This document shows positions 1-8,461 of a DNA stretch of 64,000 nt, one piece after another. How positions within the stretch are numbered: the stretch's first letter is position 1; each line of letters starts with the position of its first letter. The stretch covers positions 1,178,001-1,242,000 of the forward strand of contig JADJRQ010000001.1 in the NCBI GenBank assembly GCA_016712175.1, given 5' to 3'. The position numbers and the translations under genes were made by a program. The notes below the pieces were generated by a model that did no database searches, was not told where the DNA came from, and worked only from the letters and a program-made list of their open reading frames with translations. The DNA is from Solirubrobacterales bacterium (lineage in GTDB: Bacteria; Actinomycetota; Thermoleophilia; Solirubrobacterales; 70-9).

Positions 1-276
1 GCCGGCTTGATCAAGCTGCCGCCGAGGCTGCACCGGCCGGTCGCCGCGGTTGTCGTCCTGCGGCTCCTGGTTGCGCCTTCGTTGCTCTTCGTGCTCACGC
101 TGCCACTGACCGGGGTGCCACCTTCGTACTTCCTGCTGGCGGCGATGCCAACCGGACTCAACTCGATGATCGTCGGCCACGCCTACGGTTTGGAACTGAG
201 GATCATGGCCGAGTCGATCGTCTATACGACGACGATCGTCGTGCTCGGCGCCGCCGGCTGGGCGATCCTGTCCTGA
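1..276 (+). CDS. AEC-family (auxin efflux carrier / malate permease) transporter, C-terminal fragment
   Basis: The reading frame is open from the first base, so the start lies outside the window; about 91 C-terminal residues remain, ending at TGA 274-276. Two or three hydrophobic segments are visible, with the AMPTGLNSMIVGHAYGL stretch that resembles the last transmembrane region of AEC permeases (MPTGLNA.. in relatives). The family moves organic anions across the cytoplasmic membrane; the substrate cannot be inferred here. Family assignment rests on this C-terminal motif only. Confidence 0.7.
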   Translation, partial: AGLIKLPPRLHRPVAAVVVLRLLVAPSLLFVLTLPLTGVPPSYFLLAAMPTGLNSMIVGHAYGLELRIMAESIVYTTTIVVLGAAGWAILS

Positions 277-330
277 CCTACCAGTTCGACTGGGCAGCCG
301 CATACGGGTTCAAGGTGAGAGCATGAAGGA

Positions 331-699
331 ATGCTCCACCACGTTGCTTTGGAAATCAGCCCTGATCACGTTGCCGAGGACAGCCGGTTCTGGTCACTGG
401 CGGGGTTCGAGGAAGTCGCGGTGCCGGAAGCGCTCGGCGACGGATTCACCTGGTTCGAGAAGGGTGGCACCCAGATCCATCTCATGGAAGTGGACGAACC
501 CTCAATCCCTTCGCGTGGCCACGTCGCGATCGTCGCCCGCGATTTCAAGGAGACCCTCGAGCGGCTCGCCGAAGCGGGCTTCGAGGGCGAGGAGCGGGCT
601 GAACTCTGGGGTCACCGGAGGGTCAAACTGACCTGCCCGAGCGGTCACGTGGTGGAAATAATGGCGATGGCCCCGTCGAGGAGCGCCAAGTCGGTCTGA
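331..699 (+). CDS. VOC (glyoxalase/bleomycin-resistance fold) family protein
   Basis: A 122-residue protein that opens with LHHVALEI and has a second beta-strand block HVAIVARDFKETLERLAEAGF, followed by LTCPSGHVVEIM. This is the beta-alpha-beta-beta-beta layout of a single vicinal-oxygen-chelate domain. H4, a central H/E pair and the C-terminal E (VEIM) could be metal ligands. AAGGTGAG at 312-319 lies 11 bases upstream of ATG 331 and supports this start. VOC proteins act as lyases, dioxygenases or antibiotic-binding proteins; nothing here narrows the substrate. It lies after the AEC transporter on the same strand with a 54-base gap. Confidence 0.75.
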   Translation: MLHHVALEISPDHVAEDSRFWSLAGFEEVAVPEALGDGFTWFEKGGTQIHLMEVDEPSIPSRGHVAIVARDFKETLERLAEAGFEGEERAELWGHRRVKLTCPSGHVVEIMAMAPSRSAKSV

Positions 700-871
700 A
701 CCAGAACTTGCTCCACTGCTCGGCGACACCGACAGGCGAGCTTCGGCGGATACCGCGAAGAAGCTGAAAGTTTTCACCCACTTCTATTTCAGGCTTTCGT
801 GAGCCAAAAGTCGCGGAGATTCCGGCTTCTTCACACATCGGTGTCCAGACCTATCCCTAGCATGAGAGTTC

Positions 872-1218
872 ATGCCACTGAGTCCGGAACAGGCCCTCGA
901 TGAATCGACTCACCGCAAGGTGGAAGGCGCCTTCGACGAGCTTCAGCGGGCTGCCCGAAATATAGAGCGTGAAGCTCTTGCGATCGAAGACGAGGGGGGC
1001 GAACAGCGCCTCGCCGATCTCCTCAGGTCAGTCTCTGTGGAACTCCGCGTGAAGCTCAAGGAGACGATGGCAACGGCGTACTATCGACCGCTCAGCGAAG
1101 CGGACAGGATCGCCCAGAGGCACGGATTATGGTGCCGGGAGCCAAACCAGAAGAGGGTACGGAAGAGGAGCAGGTCACCCTCTTCGACGAATCCGGAGAA
1201 GACGCTCGCGCCGCATAA
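872..1218 (+). CDS. Hypothetical helical protein upstream of the MmeI-like gene, probably frame-disrupted
   Basis: I do not recognise the family. Residues 1 to about 86 from ATG 872 are charged and helical (AFDELQRAARNIEREAL). Near 1125-1131 the sense appears to leave this frame: read straight on, the tail becomes an arginine/serine-rich stretch that overlaps the next gene to 1261. The +2 frame instead gives a natural acidic tail, from MVPGAKPEEG (ATG 1129) to the stop TAA at 1216-1218, 6 bases before the next ATG. Either there is a single-base indel near 1125, or these are two overlapping small genes. Its position just ahead of the restriction-modification gene suggests an accessory role, which is inference only. 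Confidence 0.4.
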
Positions 1219-1224
1219 GCCAGG

Positions 1225-3930
1225 ATGGCTTTTTCAACAGAAGAGATCAAGGCAAACCTGACCGAGTTTGCGGGCCGGTGGAAGGTACGCAAGGGCTACG
1301 AAAAGGGTGAAGCCCAGACCTTCCTGAACGAATTTTTTGCCTGCTTTGGTCCTGAGGTTGCCGACCAGGCTGTCTTCGAACAGCACGAAGCGGGTGGAGG
1401 CTTCATCGACTGCATCATTCCCGGTGTGGCGATCATCGAGATGAAGTCGGCCAAAGAGGCGGCCAAGCTGGCGAAACACCGCAAACAGGCCCTCGACTAC
1501 TGGGAGCGTTCCGCTGACCAGGAGAGCGGGACGGCGGCTCCCCCATACGTTCTCCTCTGCGCCTTCACGAAGTTCGAACTCTGGGAACCGGGCAAGTTTC
1601 CCGGTGCACCGGTCATGGAGATTGAACTCGACGAGCTGGCAGCGCATTTTGCCGCCTTCAGTTTTCTCCTAGGCAAGGCGCCGATGTATCACGCCAACGA
1701 CGAGGAAGTGACGATCGAGGCGGTCGAGGAGCTGGCCCGATTGCTGACCAGCCTGGAAAAGAGGGACGAAGGCAGCGCCGGTCAACGGCGCAGCTTTCTG
1801 CTCCAGAGCGTCTGGTGCATGTTCGCGGAAGACACCGGGCAGATCAACGATCTCGGGTTCACCCGGATTCTTCAGGGGTTGGTTGACAACCCTGACCGAT
1901 CCAGTGCCGATGACGTCGGCGGGCTCTTTGAACAGCTCAACAATTCGGCGGCTGAGCGTCCGAAACACGGTATGTACGCCAACGTCCCGTACGTGAACGG
2001 CTCGCTCTTCGCCGCTCCGACCCATCTGCACCTCGAGCCCGAGGAACTGAAGCTGACGAGGCGAATGGCGGAGTTCGACTGGTCGCTGATCAAGCCGGCC
2101 GTATTCGGGTCGCTCATGCAGACCGTCTTCGGCCCGGACCGGCAGCACCAACTTGGCGCCCACTACACACCGGAGGCCGAGATTCAGCTTGTGGTTGAAC
2201 CAACCATTCTTCGGCCCTGGAGAGAACGCATTGACGCCCTTGAGACATTCGAGGAGGCGGACCAAGCCCTCGAAGATCTACACGCGTATCGCGTGCTGGA
2301 CCCGGCTTGTGGCTGCGGCAACTTCCTTTCGGTGGCCTATCGCGAAATCCGCCGGGTGGAGCGGCTGCTGCTCGATCGAACGGATGAATTGGCCAAGTCA
2401 GAAGGTCGGGCGGAGTCCAAAGCGGAGCGGGATTCGTACTTCCCCCTCTCGAACATGCTGGGTATCGAGATCGAGTCGTTCGCGGTCGACCTGGCGCGCC
2501 TTTCCCTTTGGATGGCCCAGTGGTTGGCTGGCAAAGAGCTGAATCTTCGGGAGAAGACACTGCCGTTGGCGGATCTCGATGGGGTGGTGCGCGGTGACGC
2601 CCTGCAGATCAAGTGGCCCGAGGCCGAAGCGATAGTCAGCAACCCGCCCTACCACGGATCCCAAAACCTTCGGGGAGTCTTGACAGAAGATCAAATCGAA
2701 TTCATCGAGAACAGGTTCGATGTGGGCCTGAAGGACCTTTGCGTCTACTGGTTTCGCAAGGCCGCCGACGCGATGCGCCCCGGCGATCGCGCCGGCATGG
2801 TGGGAACCAATTCGATCAGCCAGAACCGGGCCCGCAGCGCCAGCCTGAACTATGTGGTCCAGGCTGGTGGGGTCGTAACGGATGCGGTGTCCAGGCACAA
2901 GTGGCCCGGCGAAGCCGTCGTCAACGTGAGCATCGTGAACTGGGTCCAGAAACCAGGCCCTGCACCTAAGCCGCTGATGCTGGACGGCGAGGTTGTAACC
3001 GGCATCAACACCCGGCTACAGGAATCGGTTGTTCCCGTCGAAGAGTACGAAGTATTGGATGCGAATCTATTGAAGTCGTTTCAGGGGCCGATACCCGTCG
3101 GTCCTTTCGATCTGTCGATCGAAGAAGGCCATGCACTCAGGAAGTCAGACGGAATCGAATACTCGGAAGTTGTTCGACCGTACCTAGTGGGGACGACATT
3201 GTGAAGGATCCGGGTCAGCATCCCCGGCGTTTCATCATCGACTTCAACGTTCTGCCGTTGGAGAAAGCAGAAGAGTTCCCCGCTGCCATCGAAATCGTAC
3301 GCAAGCGGGTCAAGCCGTTGCGCGACCAGAATGCCGATGCCCGTTTCCGAAAATTCTGGTGGCAGTTCGGCAGACCTCGGGGGAGAAATGCGCGAGGCAA
3401 TCAGTTCGCTCGACCGCTTTGTGACCGTGCCTCGAGTAGGAAAGCGCTTCCTTTTCTGCTGGACTAGCCGTGACACGTGTCCCGGGGACGCCGTCGTGGT
3501 CTTCGCGTTCGACGACGACTATTCGATGGGCATTCTCACGTCATCGACTCACGGCGCGTGGGCCCTGAGCGAGGGATCGACTTTGGAAGACCGCCCACGC
3601 TACACCCCGACCTCGTGCTTCGAGACCTTTCCGTGGCCGACGCCCACACCAAAGTCGAAAGCTTCAATTGGCGACCTATCGGCAAGTCTGCTCAAGCGTA
3701 GAAGCGAGATCTGTTTCGAAAAGCAGATTGGTCTTACAACGCTCTACAACCAAGTTGACGATGAGGCGTGGCAGGATCTCGCCAAGGCTCACCGCAAACT
3801 TGACGAAGCGGTCGCCAAGGCTTACGGATGGCCGGCCAAGGTCGCGCATGATCCCCTGGAGATAAAGGCGAGGCTCGCCAGGAAGCATGCCGAGATCATG
3901 AAGGACCCGGACAGCTACTCGCCATTCTGA
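1225..3930 (+). CDS. MmeI-like (type IIL) restriction endonuclease-methyltransferase fusion, two compensating frameshifts
   Basis: About 901 residues once the frame is restored, close to MmeI (about 919). The N-terminal PD-(D/E)XK-like nuclease has D62, nine residues, then E72-M-K74, the spacing reported for MmeI D70-X9-EXK82. The gamma-class adenine methyltransferase core has DPACGCGNF (about 359-367) and NPPY at 473-476. The C-terminal third should contain the target-recognition domain. Read literally, the gene stops at 3204 (659 residues). One G missing in the run at 3189-3192 restores VGDDIVKDPGQHP, and one extra G in the run at 3379-3383 restores RGEMREAISSL, continuing to the TGA at 3928-3930. 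Members of this family cut and protectively methylate one strand of an asymmetric site. Decay and sequencing error are both possible. Confidence 0.8.
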
Positions 3931-3969
3931 GTCGACATAACTCACAACCGACGGGCCTGTTAGTTTCAG

Positions 3970-5598
3970 TTGGTGCGCTATCCAGTCGAGTCTTTCACCC
4001 CTGCCGAACAGCAACTCCTGGCGCCGCATTTCACCAACGTCGACCGGCCAGTTTTTGCGCTGACCAATCTCCCCGAGACGGTCAAGGGTGCACTTTTTGC
4101 TCGCTACTCCCGCTACCCGGGCACTCTGCGCCGCCTCTACCTCGAGGAGTTCGCTTCCGAGATGCCGGACGGCGCCCGTCCTTTCGACGGAGACGAAGGG
4201 GAGCGTGCGGCTGATCTCTACGAACGCATCTTCGTCGGCTATGGCGATGACTCGATCGCCCAGGTCGGTGGCGCCCACATCGCCTGCGAGTGGGTTTCGA
4301 ACATCCTGACCAAGGTTCTGCAGCGTGGACGCCTCGCCGCCTACCTTGAGCAGTCGACCCGCTACATCGCCTACGACCAGGAAATTCCGGGCGGTGGCTA
4401 CCGCTATTTCCGGGACGATGTGCTCGGGTCGCAGTTCAGCGGATCGATGGACCAGATCTTCACGATCTACTCCGAGGCTCTCGTCAAAACCGAGGCCTGG
4501 GCGGCGGAGAAGTGGCCCCGTGGCGACGGCGAGCCGGAGGGACCCTGGCGCCGTTCGATCAAAGCCAAGGCGCTCGATCTGTTGCGCGGCCTGTTGCCGG
4601 CATCGACCCTCAGCCACGTCGGCATCTTCGCTTCGGGCCAGGCCTACGAGCAGCTGCTTTTCCGGCTGATGTCTTCACCCCTGCCGGAAGCCCGGCAGTT
4701 CGGCGGCATGATCCTCGACGAGCTGAATCAGGTGATGCCTTCTTTCGTCTCGCGGGTCAGCCGTCCGGATCGTGGTGGTGAATGGATCTCTTTCCTCGAG
4801 GAACGCCGTTCGTCGACCGAAAAGTGGGTGGACCGGCTGGGCCTCGGAGTTCGCGAGTCCGAGGCCTCCGGCCCGACCGTCGAACTGCTCCATGTCCACG
4901 GCACCGAAGAAGACCTTCTGGCCGGCTGCCTCTTCGAGCAGGCGGATGTTTCCGAGACCGAAATCCGCTCCCGGCTGGAGACGATGAGTACGGACGAGCG
5001 GGCTGAACTGATGGCGGCGATGGTCGGCGACCGGAAGAACCGCCGCCACCGTCCGGGCCGTGGGTTCGAATCGGTCAGTTACCGCTTCGAGATCGTCTCC
5101 GACTACGGCGCGTTCCGCGACCTGCAGCGCCACCGCATGCTGACCTGCCAGTGGCAGACCCTCACCCCGGATCTCGGTGCCGGTGTACCCGGCGAAGTCC
5201 GTGAAGCCGGTGTTGGCGACGAATACGAGCGCGCGCTTGCGATCTCCAGCACGGAGTACGAACGGCTTCGCGAGGACGGCCACCCCGAACTCGCGCCATA
5301 TGCACTCTGCCTCGGCTACCGGATCCGCTACATCCTCGACTTGAATGCCCGCGAGGCGATGCAGCTGATCGAGCTTCGCTCGGGCAGGGAAGGCCACCCG
5401 ACCTACCGCGCGGTTGCTCACGCAATGCACGATTCGATCGAAGGCATCCATCCGGCAGTGGCCGGTGCGATGAAACACATCGACACTTCGGCCGAGCCGC
5501 GCCTCGAGCGCATGCTCTCGGAGATCCGGACCCACAAGAAGCGCATTGCGGCCGCCGCTACTTCGAAGGCACCGCCCGGTTTCTCCGAGCTCGGCTGA
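3970..5598 (+). CDS. Tandem-domain ThyX-like (FAD-dependent thymidylate synthase family) protein
   Basis: A 542-residue protein, about twice the length of a normal ThyX (about 230-250). Each half carries part of the ThyX signature RHR-X7-S-X-R. The first half has R119-G-R121 followed by LEQS129TRY; the second has R387-H-R389 followed by MLTCQWQTLTPDL, without the S-X-R end. Canonical ThyX makes dTMP from dUMP using methylene-tetrahydrofolate, FAD and NADPH as a homotetramer whose active sites lie between subunits, so a fused pair could form a pseudo-tetramer with divided roles. Start is TTG 3970 or GTG 3973. No other thymidylate synthase is in the window; tmk, which uses dTMP, lies at 32.4 kb. 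Family call fairly firm, catalytic activity uncertain. Confidence 0.7.
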   Translation: MVRYPVESFTPAEQQLLAPHFTNVDRPVFALTNLPETVKGALFARYSRYPGTLRRLYLEEFASEMPDGARPFDGDEGERAADLYERIFVGYGDDSIAQVGGAHIACEWVSNILTKVLQRGRLAAYLEQSTRYIAYDQEIPGGGYRYFRDDVLGSQFSGSMDQIFTIYSEALVKTEAWAAEKWPRGDGEPEGPWRRSIKAKALDLLRGLLPASTLSHVGIFASGQAYEQLLFRLMSSPLPEARQFGGMILDELNQVMPSFVSRVSRPDRGGEWISFLEERRSSTEKWVDRLGLGVRESEASGPTVELLHVHGTEEDLLAGCLFEQADVSETEIRSRLETMSTDERAELMAAMVGDRKNRRHRPGRGFESVSYRFEIVSDYGAFRDLQRHRMLTCQWQTLTPDLGAGVPGEVREAGVGDEYERALAISSTEYERLREDGHPELAPYALCLGYRIRYILDLNAREAMQLIELRSGREGHPTYRAVAHAMHDSIEGIHPAVAGAMKHIDTSAEPRLERMLSEIRTHKKRIAAAATSKAPPGFSELG

Positions 5599-5655
5599 TC
5601 GATCCGCGTGAACATGTTTAGGCCCAAGACATCTTCCGGGCTTAGATTTGCGGAG

Positions 5656-6477
5656 ATGCATACGAATCGATTCCTGCCCCAAGTCGCGGTGGCCTCACTT
5701 CTGCTCGCCGCATTGCTACTGATCGTCGGTTGCTCCGGCGACTCCACGATCAGCGCCGAAGCCTCGATCTGGAAACCCAAGCCGACCACCGCCGCCTGGC
5801 AGTTCCAGCTCCAGGGCAAGATCGACACCTCGATCGATGCCGACGTCTATGAGGTCGACGGTTTTGACGTTGACCGGAAGACGGTCAAGAAGCTCCATTC
5901 CCAGGGCCGCAAGGTCATCTGTTACATCGATGTCGGCAGCTGGGAGCGGTACCGGTCAGATCGCAGCCAGTTCCCGAAGTCGGTGATCGGCAAGAAGTAC
6001 GACGGCTACCCCAACGAGCGCTGGCTCGATATCCGCAAGTTCCGCAAGTTCGCGAAACCATTGAAGGCGCGAGTGGCGATGTGCGCCCGCAAGGGTTTCG
6101 ACGGCGTCGAACCCGACAACATCGCCGGCTGGGAGAACGACACCGGCTTCCCGATCAAGGCGAAGCACCAGATCCGTTTCAACCGCTGGATCGCCCGGCA
6201 GGCGCACCGCCGCGGACTCTCGATCGCCCTCAAGAACGACGGTCGCCAGGCGAAGAAGCTGGTCAGGAACTTCGACTTCGCGGTGGTCGAGCAGTGTTTC
6301 CAGTACAACGAATGCGGTCAGTTCCGCCCGTTCGTCCGAGCCGGCAAGGCAGTCTTCTCGGTCGAGTACGAAACGAAGAAATCAAAGTTCTGCGGCCGGG
6401 CGAAGAAGATCAGGTTCGCGGCGATCGGCAAGGAATACGACCTTTACGCACGGCCGTTCCGGCCTTGCGTCAAGTAA
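5656..6477 (+). CDS. Lipoprotein, GH114-like (endo-alpha-1,4-polygalactosaminidase family) glycosidase
   Basis: From ATG 5656 the product has 273 residues, with a lipoprotein signal peptide: a hydrophobic core at 10-24 and the lipobox cysteine at 26 (LLIVGC). An upstream ATG at 5608 is in frame but would put a polar stretch before the signal. The mature part has the TIM-barrel features of GH114/TM1410-type proteins: VICYIDVGSWE, then ERWLDIRK, GFDGVEPDN with a likely catalytic Asp/Glu, and LSIALKND. Such enzymes act on galactosaminogalactan-like polymers outside the cell; the actual substrate is unknown. It runs toward the HAD gene and the two stop regions overlap by 8 bases. Confidence 0.75.
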   Translation: MHTNRFLPQVAVASLLLAALLLIVGCSGDSTISAEASIWKPKPTTAAWQFQLQGKIDTSIDADVYEVDGFDVDRKTVKKLHSQGRKVICYIDVGSWERYRSDRSQFPKSVIGKKYDGYPNERWLDIRKFRKFAKPLKARVAMCARKGFDGVEPDNIAGWENDTGFPIKAKHQIRFNRWIARQAHRRGLSIALKNDGRQAKKLVRNFDFAVVEQCFQYNECGQFRPFVRAGKAVFSVEYETKKSKFCGRAKKIRFAAIGKEYDLYARPFRPCVK

Positions 6478-7261
6478 GCAAGTCACCGAGCGAATCAATC
6501 CTGTGATCGGGCACGGTGTTGTTCGTGCTCGGGTCGCGGGAGGCTCCCCCCGCTGACGTGACCAGGATCCCGTCGAGTCCGATTGCCTGGGCGCCGGCGA
6601 TATCGGTGTCCGGGCGGTCGCCGATCATCGCGACCCTTTCGGGGCGGCCGAGCACGTCGAGGCCCGCCTCGTAGAGCGCTGGAGCCGGTTTGCCGGTCGT
6701 GGTCGCTTTCTTGCCGGAAGCGACCTCGATCGCGGCGAGGATTGCTCCGGAACCGGGCCAGAGGCCATCCGGCATCGGCATGGTCGGGTCGGCACTCGTC
6801 GCGATCAGATCGGCGCCCCCTCTGACCAGCATCGAAGCGAGTTTCAGCTCCTGGTAGTCGAACCCGAGGTGGCCCGAGAGCAGCACCGCCTTCGCCGACC
6901 CCGGGTCGTCATGCGGGAGAACTTCGAAGCCTCCGTTGGCCAGTTGATTCTTGAAGGATGAAGTGCCGATGGCCAGAACCGGTGCGCCTTGACCATGCCG
7001 CTCGGTCGCCAGGCGGATCAGGGTCGACGCCGCAGTGACCACCTGGCGGTCGTCGATGTCGATTCCACCTTCTTGGAGCAGCTTTGCCTGGTCGGCCGGC
7101 GCGAGCCGAGGATTGTTGGTTACGAAACAGAAGCCCTTGCCTGCGGCCGTGAGATCACTGATGGTCTCGACCACGCCCGGCAGGAAGTCATGGCCAAGCC
7201 AGACGACCCCGTCAAGGTCACAGAGGAAGGCGTCGTAGGAGTCAGCCAGGGCCATGGGCAA
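6470..7261 (-). CDS. HAD-IIA (NagD-like) sugar phosphatase
   Basis: The 263-residue product has the HAD nucleophile motif at the N-terminus, D15-L-D17-G (FLCDLDGVVW), then FVTNN (motif II), GKPAP with the motif III lysine, and MIGDRPDTDIAGA (motif IV). Residues of the C2 cap sit between motifs II and III, as in NagD and p-nitrophenylphosphatase relatives. It probably dephosphorylates small sugar or nucleotide phosphates in the cytoplasm. The window does not show the substrate. It is alone on its strand, with the SAP-like membrane protein about 70 bases upstream in the same direction. Confidence 0.85.
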   Translation of the reverse strand: MPMALADSYDAFLCDLDGVVWLGHDFLPGVVETISDLTAAGKGFCFVTNNPRLAPADQAKLLQEGGIDIDDRQVVTAASTLIRLATERHGQGAPVLAIGTSSFKNQLANGGFEVLPHDDPGSAKAVLLSGHLGFDYQELKLASMLVRGGADLIATSADPTMPMPDGLWPGSGAILAAIEVASGKKATTTGKPAPALYEAGLDVLGRPERVAMIGDRPDTDIAGAQAIGLDGILVTSAGGASRDPSTNNTVPDHRIDSLGDLLT

Positions 7262-7329
7262 GGGTCTTACAAGGATCGAGTCCTGACGTCTGCCTCCGCG
7301 CTGACGCGCGGAGCACAGGCGGCGAGACT

Positions 7330-7617
7330 CTAGCCGGCTGCTTCGATCGCCTTGATCAATTCGGCCTTGCTCATCTTCGAGCGGCCTTTGACGCCCAGGT
7401 CCTGGGCGATCTCGTAGAGCTCGGCTTTCGAGGACTTGGCCGACGGCGCCTTGGCGGGAGAATCTGCCTTCTTCGCCGGCTCGGCCGGCATCCCGGGTGT
7501 CACCGAAAACGGATCCGTGGAGATTTCGTCGTGGTCGGTCATCTGCTGGACCAGCCGCCAGCCGGCGATGAGGACGGCCGACGCACCTGCGATGCCGATG
7601 GCCACTTGTTTCTTCAT
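7330..7617 (-). CDS. Small membrane-anchored protein with a Rho N-terminal/SAP-like helical domain
   Basis: A 95-residue protein in three parts: an N-terminal hydrophobic segment (about 4-23, VAIGIAGASAVLIAGW), an Ala/Pro/Lys-rich linker (about 35-62), and a C-terminal fold SKAELYEIAQDLGVKGRSKM continuing to SKAELIKAI. That last part matches the Rho_N/SAP-type helix-extension-helix domain that usually binds nucleic acids. A nucleic-acid-binding module tethered to the membrane is inferred, not known. Similar Rho_N-tailed short proteins are common in actinobacteria. Confidence 0.6.
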   Translation of the reverse strand: MKKQVAIGIAGASAVLIAGWRLVQQMTDHDEISTDPFSVTPGMPAEPAKKADSPAKAPSAKSSKAELYEIAQDLGVKGRSKMSKAELIKAIEAAG

Positions 7618-7673
7618 CGGGCGAGTCTCGGGAGATTCGGGTTCGATTTCGTGTTCACAGGTCTGACCCTATC

Positions 7674-7808
7674 TCACTGGTCGCGCCGCGAGATCATCAG
7701 GTCGACGCTGCCTGAATGAAGCGTGACGCCACCGTCGGGATGAATCATGCCGCCGCTGTACAGCTCGGGGGGCCAGCGTACCGCGTGTTCGCTGCCGGGC
7801 CCGCCGGT
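7674..7808 (-). other. Possible small coding remnant downstream of the TetR gene
   Basis: Immediately after the TetR stop the same frame stays open for 44 codons to TGA 7674-7676, with a protein-like composition (HAVRWPPELYSGGMIHPDGG, then SVDLMISRRDQ). The first in-frame ATG leaves only 24 residues and no clear ribosome-binding site is seen. It could be the tail of a degraded gene or chance openness in GC-rich DNA. The rest of the 7618-7808 gap shows nothing recognisable. Confidence 0.2.
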
Positions 7809-8396
7809 TTAACGTTCGGTCACCGCGGCCAGCAGCGCGTCGGCGACCGTGACAGCAAGGTCGGGGAGTTCATCGAGCCGGTCTTCAACGATTGCCGACA
7901 GTACGAGCTCGTTGGCTCCGCCGACGATAAGCAGCGCGGCGGATTCGGTCAGCGTGCGAAAGTTTTCGCCACGGTATTCGTCAACCAGCTCCCGCAAGAC
8001 CTCGGCGAACCGGCGGTTGACGGCGTGGCGCATGGCCAGGGCATCAGGCCCGGCTGCCAACACTTCGAGGATGAAGGTCCGGGTGGTTGCCCGGTCCTCG
8101 GCGGCCCGGTCGAGGTACGCGCGGGTCGCGGCAAGAACCCTTTCTTCTTCGGGCAGGTCGCGGGCAGCCGCCTCGACGATCAGGCCCAGCACGGCGTCCG
8201 ACGCCAGCTCGTATGCGGCGAGGTAGCAGTCATCTTTGCCTTTGAAATGGGCGTAGAAGGTGGATTTCGACACATGCGCTTGGTTGACGATGTCGTTGAT
8301 CGTCGTCGCGGCGTAGCCGCGCTCCGCGACCGCGACGACGAGGCCCGCCATGATGGAGGCCCTGACTTCTTCTTCCGGGTTTGGTTTCGGCGGCAT
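7809..8396 (-). CDS. TetR-family transcriptional regulator
   Basis: The 195-residue product has a typical TetR N-terminal helix-turn-helix, ERGYAATTINDIVNQAHVS then KSTFYAHFKGKDD (about 25-60), followed by an all-helical ligand-binding domain. It is divergent from the monooxygenase gene, with 65 bases between the starts and repeated GGTACTGT motifs in that gap. This arrangement suggests that it represses the monooxygenase-SDR operon and itself. The inducer is presumably a ketone or other substrate of that pathway, which is inferred from position only. Confidence 0.9.
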   Translation of the reverse strand: MPPKPNPEEEVRASIMAGLVVAVAERGYAATTINDIVNQAHVSKSTFYAHFKGKDDCYLAAYELASDAVLGLIVEAAARDLPEEERVLAATRAYLDRAAEDRATTRTFILEVLAAGPDALAMRHAVNRRFAEVLRELVDEYRGENFRTLTESAALLIVGGANELVLSAIVEDRLDELPDLAVTVADALLAAVTER

Positions 8397-8398
8397 TG

Positions 8399-8440
8399 GG
8401 TACTGTTTGGTACTGTATCAGTAATTAGTAGTACTCAAAC
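8399..8440. promoter_or_regulatory. Candidate TetR operator in the divergent promoter
   Basis: GGTACTGT occurs at 8399-8406 and again at 8409-8416, a 10-base direct repeat. Further on are CAGTA and a TAGTAGTAC end that pairs loosely with GTACTG. The AT-rich core lies between the divergent TetR and monooxygenase starts. It is seen in sequence; its role as the TetR binding site is inferred. Confidence 0.4.
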
Positions 8441-8461
8441 GAACCCAAGCGAGAAATCATC

